12,757 nucleotides of DNA, taken from JASFEQ01 sp050122535. Lineage in GTDB: Bacteria; Desulfobacterota; DSM-4660; Desulfatiglandales; HGW-15. The notes under the pieces are model-generated. The model was not told the DNA's origin. It was given only the letters and a program-made list of their open reading frames with translations, and made no database searches. Location: the NCBI GenBank assembly GCA_050122535.1, contig JASFIT010000088.1:1-12757 (forward strand), read 5' to 3'. Both the position numbers and the translations under genes were made by a program. Below, one piece after another: positions 8,285 through 12,757 of this stretch. Every line of letters begins with the position of its first letter. The stretch's first letter is position 1.

Positions 8285-8402
8285 GGCATGGGATATTCCC
8301 TCCCTCTGGGGCGTAGGCCCTATGGGCCGGAAACAAGGCGATATCTGTTGGGTTCAGTGGAATTTTTATTTGAGATATCGCCTTTCGGGAACACCCCATG
8401 CC
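8285..8402. repeat. Palindromic element, family B, copy 1 (MITE-like)
   Basis: This 118-base element lies between the small exported protein gene and uvrA. The outer arms GGCATGGG (8285-8292) and CCCATGCC (8395-8402) are perfect, and the match extends to 14 of 16 bases. An inner stem pairs GGCGATATCT (8337-8346) with AGATATCGCC (8373-8382), extended outward by CCGGAAA and TTTCGGG. The inner right segment around 8356-8388 closely matches 12726-12757 at the right edge. No transposase is present. It lies within the leader or promoter region of uvrA. Confidence 0.6.
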
Positions 8403-8464
8403 CCATTTTGAAATAAGTCCATAAATCATGTCACGAGAAAATAGAAAAAAGGGAGGAAGCGAAA

Positions 8465-8920
8465 CTAATCTGTGACTTTTTCTCTGATTTCGTGAATTGT
8501 GGGGTTCTCTAAGAGCTTCATAAATTTGGGGTTTGAGAGGAGGGCATCCATGTCCCCTGCGTTGACCGCTTTCATGATTTCGGGATCTTGCAGGATCTTC
8601 TGGACGTCTGGGTCATTCTGCAAAGAGAGAATCATTTCCACGACCTCTTTATCGCTCATCATCCTTTTTTGAAGCTGCTGAATCTGGCCTTGTTTTCCCC
8701 CTTCACGTGACCCTGAACGGATAGCCCGAATCTTGGATTCCTCTATTTTGACGGTACCGAGACCCTTTGACCTGAGGGTGAAGACCCCCCCACTAAAAGA
8801 GACAATTTCTCCGTAGATCACACTTCCATCTTTGAGTTCGATCTCTTTAATTTCGCCAGCAATTGCGCTACCTAGCGAGATTCCAAAAACAAAAAGCAGA
8901 CCAACAATCAATTGTTTCAT
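8465..8920 (-). CDS. Small exported protein with SH3-like N-part and STI1-like helical repeat
   Basis: This 151-residue protein has a clear Sec signal peptide, MKQLIVGLLFVFGISLGSAIAG, with cleavage likely near residue 22, so it should act in the periplasm or envelope. Residues 23-70 (from IKEIELKDGSVIYGEIVSF to VKIEESKIRAI) have the strand pattern of a small Sm/SH3-like beta barrel. After a charged linker, residues about 95-147 carry spaced DP/NP motifs: NDPDVQKIL, QDPEIMKAV, SNPKFMKLL, ENPTIHEI. These recall the STI1 (Hop/Sti1) helical repeat, known in co-chaperones. No catalytic motif is visible, so a binding or scaffold role is inference. The ATG at 8920 is preceded by AGGGGGAACGGGA. The repeat at 8939-9091 lies immediately upstream. 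I do not know a named family. Confidence 0.85.
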   Translation of the reverse strand: MKQLIVGLLFVFGISLGSAIAGEIKEIELKDGSVIYGEIVSFSGGVFTLRSKGLGTVKIEESKIRAIRSGSREGGKQGQIQQLQKRMMSDKEVVEMILSLQNDPDVQKILQDPEIMKAVNAGDMDALLSNPKFMKLLENPTIHEIREKVTD

Positions 8921-8938
8921 TCCCGTTCCCCCTGATAA

Positions 8939-9091
8939 TGAGGCTGTCGGAAAACGCCCATCTGCTGCATTACCCTCATCCCTCGTCAGTGCGGCGTACT
9001 TCTATGTACGCCTCATTCCTCGGGATTTCGGAAGCCTTGCATCTGGACATTTTCCATCAGCCTCCTAGAAGTCGGTTTTTCGACAGTCTCA
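8939..9091. repeat. Palindromic extragenic repeat, family A, copy 2 (MITE-like)
   Basis: This 153-base imperfect palindrome has terminal arms tgaggctgtcggaaaac (8939-8955) and gtttttcgacagtctca (9075-9091), which match in 14 of 17 positions as inverted repeats. The right side also carries a second, inner copy of the end motif (around 9041-9064). The centre is a perfect hairpin, GGCGTAC-TTCTAT-GTACGCC (8993-9012). The core 8990-9044 resembles 370-422. No coding sequence or transposase is inside. The form resembles palindromic repeats I associate with Desulfobacterota genomes. Confidence 0.7.
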
Positions 9092-9218
9092 ACAGATGGC
9101 TATCGAACTTTGACGTTTACGCTTAGAGGAGGGCGAAAAGCCTTAGCGAATATAGAACAATATTAATTCTTAACCAACGCATATGCAAGACCCGGCAGAT
9201 ATCTCCTATACGGTGCCC

Positions 9219-10115
9219 TTACCCAAACGACTCCAAGGCCTTCTTAGCCACCTCCTCACCCCATTCCTGGACGAAGTGACCCGCCTCCTGAACTTGGAAG
9301 GGCTCAGGACAACCACGAATGGTCTTGCGCAGATTGCGCATCACCGGTGGGCCCAAAACAGGATCCTTCATTCCGATGGCCATAAATGTCTCACCGGACC
9401 ATTGCTCACGTAGCCAGTCACGGGCCCGCCGTGACAGTTGTGCACCTGGCGCATCCGGACGGTCAGGGACGAGATTGGGGAAGCTGCGTACACCGGCTTT
9501 ATAGCTTGCATCTGGAAAAGGGGCCTCATAAGCAGCACATTCCCCTGCCGTTAGATGCGGACACGCCCTTGCCATGAGACGGCCGATGTCCAAGTCAGGA
9601 TGCTCATTGGCCCAATCTCGCCAGGCGAGAAAGCCTTCGGAAAGGGGCACGTCACCCGTACCGAGTCCCGTGTTCATTACGAGAAACCGGGTGAACCTGT
9701 CAGGCACGTCCATTGGCAAGGTGAGCCCGAGAATTCCACCCCAGTCCTGACAAACGAGGGTGATGTGTTTTAGGTCGAGGCGCTCAATGAATGCCATGAG
9801 CGCTCCCCGATGAAAGTGGAAGGTGTACGCCGTATCCGCTACGGGTTTGTCGGAGCGACCAAACCCAAACAGGTCAGGCGCTATGACCCGCTGTCCTGAG
9901 GCTGTGAACACGGGAATCATTTTGCGATAAAGGTAGCTCCACGTGGGTTCGCCATGGAGGGAAAGGAAGACCTGATTAGCATCCCTCGGCCCCTCGTCCA
10001 GGTAGTGCATGCGCAGGCCTTGGTACCCCTCAAGGTCTTTCACATAATGGGGCGAGAAGGGAAAACCGGGAAGGTCAGCAAAACATTCGTCCGGTGTTCT
10101 GAGGACTTGTGTCAT
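9219..10115 (-). CDS. Haloalkane dehalogenase, subfamily I (DhlA-like alpha/beta hydrolase)
   Basis: The predicted reaction is hydrolysis of a carbon-halogen bond in haloalkanes to give an alcohol and halide. The protein has 298 residues, an alpha/beta-hydrolase fold and no signal peptide, so it is cytoplasmic. The oxyanion motif is HGEPTWSYLYRKM (54-66). The nucleophile motif VCQDWGG gives Asp124, next to halide-binding Trp125. A cap-domain Trp165 (FLAWRD) sits where subfamily I enzymes carry the second halide-binding Trp. The catalytic acid is Asp251 in MAIGMKDPVLGPP and the base is His280 in EAGHFVQEWGEEVA. The whole chain tracks Xanthobacter DhlA, as I remember it, from end to end. The acid position is typical of subfamily I. 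The ATG at 10115 has GAGG 7 bases upstream. It lies 24 bases after the retropepsin-like gene, suggesting co-transcription. The natural substrate is unknown, and a related alpha/beta hydrolase activity is possible. Confidence 0.9.
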   Translation of the reverse strand: MTQVLRTPDECFADLPGFPFSPHYVKDLEGYQGLRMHYLDEGPRDANQVFLSLHGEPTWSYLYRKMIPVFTASGQRVIAPDLFGFGRSDKPVADTAYTFHFHRGALMAFIERLDLKHITLVCQDWGGILGLTLPMDVPDRFTRFLVMNTGLGTGDVPLSEGFLAWRDWANEHPDLDIGRLMARACPHLTAGECAAYEAPFPDASYKAGVRSFPNLVPDRPDAPGAQLSRRARDWLREQWSGETFMAIGMKDPVLGPPVMRNLRKTIRGCPEPFQVQEAGHFVQEWGEEVAKKALESFG

Positions 10116-10139
10116 GAGGAAGCCTCGCTGCGGTCATAT

Positions 10140-10955
10140 CTATGGATTCCAATTTATCAGCTGATTTTCGAAGTCTATTCTATATTCAACTCCCCGTAAG
10201 AAGTTCATGCCAAGCAGGCCCTTAAAAGGAACAGGAGGGCCTTGATGCTGAATGACGCTCACATATATGTCATCCTTCTTTATTGGACCTGCTTTCACGT
10301 AGTCTAGCTTCCCCACATAAGCACTGATTGATTTTCCTCCCGCAACCTGAGGCCTAATCCTTTTGAAACGTCTCAAATCTATATCTAATGCCTCTGCGAT
10401 CTCCAAATGCAGGGCGATCATTGAAGCCCCCGTATCCAACATGAGCCGGGTCTCAATTTGTTTTCCTCGGTATCCCAGAATGACAGGAACCAATACCGCA
10501 TTTCCTACCACTGGGTTACCAACTATAGTAACTCTCTGCACCCCTTTTTGCTTGAGTCTGGTTTCCGTTCGTTTTTTTTCCCATTCTTTCTGTTTCAGCT
10601 CCCATTCCAATTCACGCAAGATCTCCTGTTTCTTGAGTTCCTGCTCCCACGCCTTCTGGGCCCGCTGCCATTCTTCGTATTTCCTGTTCTCTTCTTCTTG
10701 TCTCTTTTCCAGTTCCAGGCGCTCCTTTTCCCGCATAATAGATCTTTGCTCTTCAGGGAGATCGTCATACTTTTCTTTATACGCTTTAGAACTTTCCCTG
10801 TATTCTAAGGGTATCTTGTCCATGCTATCCACAAAATGGCGGTTTCCCTCTTTATCCACATAACCATAGAACTCAGATCGCAATTCAAGAGGAAAAAAGA
10901 AAAACATAAGGAACAAAGAGAAGAAAATAGATAGGTTTGCTCTTTTCCGATTCAT
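10140..10955 (-). CDS. Exported coiled-coil protein with retropepsin-like aspartic protease domain
   Basis: It has 271 residues from the ATG at 10955. An N-terminal signal peptide or anchor, MNRKRANLSIFFSLFLMFFFF, is followed by a short DUF4124-like segment (EFYGYVDKEGNRHFVDSMDK). A very charged Glu/Lys/Arg coiled coil spans residues about 67-137. The last ~130 residues form a retropepsin-type fold, with the active-site motif MLDTGAS (Asp174) and the later hydrophobic-Gly motif GLLGMNFL (246-253). Single-domain proteases of this clan act as dimers, and the coiled coil may help pair two chains. The predicted location is the periplasm or envelope. A GTG 39 bases upstream is in frame but would bury the signal peptide behind 13 extra residues and has no good ribosome site. 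Proteolytic activity is inferred from the motif. Substrates are unknown. Confidence 0.85.
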   Translation of the reverse strand: MNRKRANLSIFFSLFLMFFFFPLELRSEFYGYVDKEGNRHFVDSMDKIPLEYRESSKAYKEKYDDLPEEQRSIMREKERLELEKRQEEENRKYEEWQRAQKAWEQELKKQEILRELEWELKQKEWEKKRTETRLKQKGVQRVTIVGNPVVGNAVLVPVILGYRGKQIETRLMLDTGASMIALHLEIAEALDIDLRRFKRIRPQVAGGKSISAYVGKLDYVKAGPIKKDDIYVSVIQHQGPPVPFKGLLGMNFLRGVEYRIDFENQLINWNP

Positions 10956-11006
10956 AAGTGTAGCTCGAACAAAGATATCACTTTGAGAAAGCACAAGCTC
11001 AAAGTG

Positions 11007-11029
11007 GAACCTGGTCAGGATCCAGGTTC
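11007..11029. other. Hairpin upstream of the retropepsin-like gene
   Basis: GAACCTGG (11007-11014) and CCAGGTTC (11022-11029) form a perfect 8-bp stem with a 7-base loop. It lies 92 bases past the aldolase stop and 51 bases before the protease ATG. No T-run follows on the minus strand, so it is a weak terminator for the aldolase gene at best. It may equally be a leader hairpin of the protease mRNA. Confidence 0.4.
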
Positions 11030-11059
11030 GGTGACAAGGTCAAAATGTTTTCCTTCACG

Positions 11060-11068
11060 AATATAACA
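11060..11068 (-). promoter_or_regulatory. Candidate extended -10 promoter for the protease-dehalogenase pair
   Basis: The minus strand reads TGTTATATT: a TG extension, one base, then TATATT (5 of 6 matches to the -10 consensus). No good -35 lies at the right spacing. The nearest, TCGATT, is 18 bases upstream. If used, the transcript would include the hairpin at 11007-11029. Confidence 0.3.
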
Positions 11069-11120
11069 CAAAAGCAATTGCCCAATCGAGAGAATTAGTT
11101 AAGGGGGCTTCACTCAAGAT

Positions 11121-12008
11121 TCATAACAGGCTGGCATCCTTAAGCAGGCGGCCAATGACATCCTCTATCTCTTGGCCAACCGGTTGAAGGGGAGGACGCG
11201 GATGGCCCCCGAAATACCCAAGCTGATCCAAGGCACATTTAATCCCGGGTACACCATAGGTATTGACGACCATTTCGTTCAAGGAAATGAGTCTCATTTG
11301 AGTCTCTTTCGCCTTCTCCAGTTCTCCGGCTTTGAGCATTTCAAAAATCTCAACCGTTTCAGCCGGCGCCATATTAGAGAGTGCCAATATCCCTCCCCGT
11401 GCTCCAAGCATCAGGGATGTGAACAAGACCGAACCCGTTCCTTGGAATATGACGAAATCCTCAGGACAACTCTTAATCAATTCACCCATCAGGGCAATGT
11501 TACCTGAGGATTCTTTGAGACCAGCGATATTTGGGTGATCGGCCAGGGACAGAATGGCCTTTAAGGGCAGATCAAGACCCGTAAATTTAGGGACGTTATA
11601 CATGAGAATGGGGATCTTAGTTTTGTCAGCCACTTCACGGTAATAGTTTTCCAGATTCTCAGCAGTCATTTGTCTCTTAAAATAAAAGGGAGTCACCACC
11701 AAACCATAATGCGCACCCGCATCGGCTGCCAGGTTGGTAAACTCAATGGTGGCACGGGTGGACTGCATCCCCGTTCCGGCAATAATCGTCTTGCCTTCCG
11801 AAGCGCTTGCACAAACCGTCTCTATGGCTTTGATGCCCTCGCGATCATTCATCAGAACGCTCTCTCCGGTAGAACCCAGGACGAGATAACCGGCCAGGTC
11901 AATCCTTTCAAACTTCTCTATATTTGATTTCAGTTGGGTTACGGAAAGATCTCCCTTTTCAAAGGGCGTCGTTAGGGCCGGAAAAATACCAGAAATGGAA
12001 GCAGGCAT
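11121..12008 (-). CDS. DapA/N-acetylneuraminate lyase family aldolase, possibly 4-hydroxy-2-oxoglutarate aldolase-like
   Basis: This is a class I (Schiff-base) TIM-barrel lyase of 295 residues, the usual family length. The pyruvate-binding motif is GSTGES (45-50), the catalytic tyrosine is Tyr137 in MYNVP, and the Schiff-base lysine is Lys165 in GLKESSG. The Arg of true DapA that binds aspartate semialdehyde (YNVPSR in E. coli) is replaced here: the sequence reads YNVPKF. The stretch TGLDLPLKAILSLADHPNI and the C-terminal GVPGIK and LGYFGGHPRPPLQPV resemble mitochondrial HOGA1-type 4-hydroxy-2-oxoglutarate aldolases as I remember them. A role splitting a pyruvate-containing keto acid is likely, and lysine synthesis less so. 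The ATG at 12008 has GGAGG 8 bases upstream. An AT-rich TATTATAAA stretch near 12050-12058 may be part of its promoter. No neighbouring gene identifies the pathway. Confidence 0.88.
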   Translation of the reverse strand: MPASISGIFPALTTPFEKGDLSVTQLKSNIEKFERIDLAGYLVLGSTGESVLMNDREGIKAIETVCASASEGKTIIAGTGMQSTRATIEFTNLAADAGAHYGLVVTPFYFKRQMTAENLENYYREVADKTKIPILMYNVPKFTGLDLPLKAILSLADHPNIAGLKESSGNIALMGELIKSCPEDFVIFQGTGSVLFTSLMLGARGGILALSNMAPAETVEIFEMLKAGELEKAKETQMRLISLNEMVVNTYGVPGIKCALDQLGYFGGHPRPPLQPVGQEIEDVIGRLLKDASLL

Positions 12009-12155
12009 TGGTTTTCCTCCTCAAGCATATAAATATTTTTTTGAACTGCTTTATAATAGCCAATCATAGATGGTTCGAGTAAAGTGTCACTATAAAGGTC
12101 AATACGTATTCGTTGCCCGAATCTTAGCTTTTCCCGCTATGGTTTCAACCCGGGC

Positions 12156-12425
12156 TTATGATGCTGCTTTGCTTGTCAAACGGGTTGCGATAAGATTGTA
12201 GAGCCATGCGAATATGGCCCCCCCGATCAGACCATCGAAAAAGGCCCATATTAGACCTATAAAGCTCCCACCAGGACTGATACAGTAGCCACGATATATG
12301 CGTCCGATGAATGTGACCTCTCCGGTTGCGCCATCAAAGGCCATAATCCACCAAGTGAAAATAAAGAGGCCAATTCCCCATACCAATCCACAAGTCAGAG
12401 CAAATGCCCTTACATTGAATTTCAT
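12156..12425 (-). CDS. Small two-helix membrane protein (bacteriophage-holin-family-like)
   Basis: The protein has 89 residues. Two hydrophobic segments, about 7-29 (FALTCGLVWGIGLFIFTWWIM) and 52-80 (around GGSFIGLIWAFFDGLIGGAI), flank a short loop containing DGATGEVTFIGRIYRGY. It is predicted to lie in the inner membrane. The sequence resembles small proteins that automatic pipelines call bacteriophage holin in deltaproteobacterial genomes. No endolysin or other phage gene is nearby, so a lysis role is not supported and the name should be read as a family label only. A strong AGGAGGAGAATT ribosome site precedes the ATG. An 8-bp inverted repeat (12449-12482) lies just upstream. Confidence 0.75.
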   Translation of the reverse strand: MKFNVRAFALTCGLVWGIGLFIFTWWIMAFDGATGEVTFIGRIYRGYCISPGGSFIGLIWAFFDGLIGGAIFAWLYNLIATRLTSKAAS

Positions 12426-12512
12426 AATTCTCCTCCTTTTCTTTCTACCTCATATCCTTCTCTGGTTGGTCAATGATATGAGAGAAGCGTGCTGGGTAGA
12501 TTTCAGTCATTT

Positions 12513-12537
12513 TCAAAACCCACCAGCTGTGCTGGTG
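12513..12537 (-). terminator. Candidate intrinsic terminator for a gene beyond the right edge
   Basis: CACCAGC (12521-12527) and GCTGGTG (12531-12537) form a perfect 7-bp GC-rich stem with a 3-base loop. On the minus strand it is followed by GGGTTTTG. It would end a leftward transcript entering from outside the window, before the small membrane protein gene. Confidence 0.45.
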
Positions 12538-12610
12538 AAGTGATTACTAAATATACCGTTTGGTAATGGAACTCGGTTATGCCAGTGTGAGGCCACGCCC
12601 CTTTTCTTAA

Positions 12611-12757
12611 GGCCATATCTATATTGTGAGCGGGAAGTGACCCAATATTTGAGGTTTAACGAGTAAGTTGCAGACTCCCAGAAGCTCAGGGGCGTAAACC
12701 CCAAATATTGGGTCACGGCGATGCCCGGTGGAATTTTTTTTGAGATATGGCCTCTCG
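12611..12757. repeat. Nested palindromic element, family B, copy 2 (cut by window edge)
   Basis: The outer stem is GGCCATATCT (12611-12620) and AGATATGGCC (12743-12752). The right part resembles 8356-8388 of the other copy (about 28 of 33 by eye). Inside lies a second inverted repeat with 22-base arms, 12637-12658 and 12695-12716, matching at 21 of 22 positions across a 36-base spacer. An open frame on the minus strand crosses this palindrome but shows no protein features. The right boundary is outside the window. Confidence 0.65.
12637..12716. repeat. Long inverted repeat nested in the right-edge element
   Basis: The two 22-base arms, starting gtgacccaatattt and ending aaatattgggtcac, differ at one base and enclose 36 bases. 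This 80-base unit could have inserted into a simpler family B element, because the copy at 8285-8402 lacks it. Confidence 0.6.

Larger units (their letters stand above)
12426..12757. other. Intergenic region at the right edge
   Basis: I accept no gene here. The region holds an inverted repeat CTCATATC and GATATGAG (12449-12456 and 12475-12482, 18-base spacer) before the small membrane protein gene. It also holds a strong hairpin at 12521-12537 and the nested palindromic element from about 12611 to the edge. Confidence 0.6.

Noticed and set aside
10956..10994. GTG start for the retropepsin-like protein
   Set aside because: It adds 13 residues in front of a clear signal peptide and has no convincing ribosome site.
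12101..12110. AATACGTATT palindrome as an operator
   Set aside because: It is a short AT-rich palindrome that could easily be chance, with no second copy and no matching regulator nearby.
12513..12716. Minus-strand frame of 67 codons
   Set aside because: It crosses the 22-base inverted repeat and the candidate terminator hairpin, and shows no protein features. It is most likely repeat-derived.

Overview
The window looks like chromosomal DNA from a Gram-negative bacterium, most plausibly a Desulfobacterota (sulfate-reducer-type) lineage. This is an inference. It rests on the style of the intergenic palindromic repeats, the small holin-family membrane protein, and a stand-alone sucCD pair with no 2-oxoglutarate dehydrogenase genes beside it. 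No rRNA, tRNA, IS transposase or CRISPR array was seen. Every gene I accept lies on the minus strand, so transcription runs from right to left.

In transcription order: a small membrane protein (12425-12156); a Schiff-base aldolase of the DapA/NAL family (12008-11121); an exported coiled-coil protein with a retropepsin-like domain (10955-10140), followed after 24 bases by a haloalkane dehalogenase (10115-9219); a small exported protein with an STI1-like helical repeat (8920-8465); a double-length UvrA (8179-2828); succinyl-CoA synthetase beta and alpha, sucC-sucD (2621-1455 and 1399-524); and the start of a Cys-rich protein that runs off the left edge (181-1).

The genes do not form one pathway. 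sucCD is a normal two-gene operon with its own candidate promoter. The protease and dehalogenase are probably co-transcribed. UvrA is the damage sensor of nucleotide excision repair, but here two complete UvrA units are fused in one chain. The second unit has lost the insertion (DNA-clamp) domain and the first has a divergent UvrB-binding region, so the two halves look specialised.

The intergenic spaces carry four palindromic elements in two apparent families. One family is at about 343-422 and 8939-9091, the other at 8285-8402 and 12611-12757. In each family the two copies differ by a paired change that preserves base pairing in the stem. The right-edge copy carries a second, nearly perfect inverted repeat nested inside it.

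The strongest candidates for something unusual are the asymmetric tandem UvrA, the exported STI1-like protein encoded just upstream of it, and the nested palindromic repeats.
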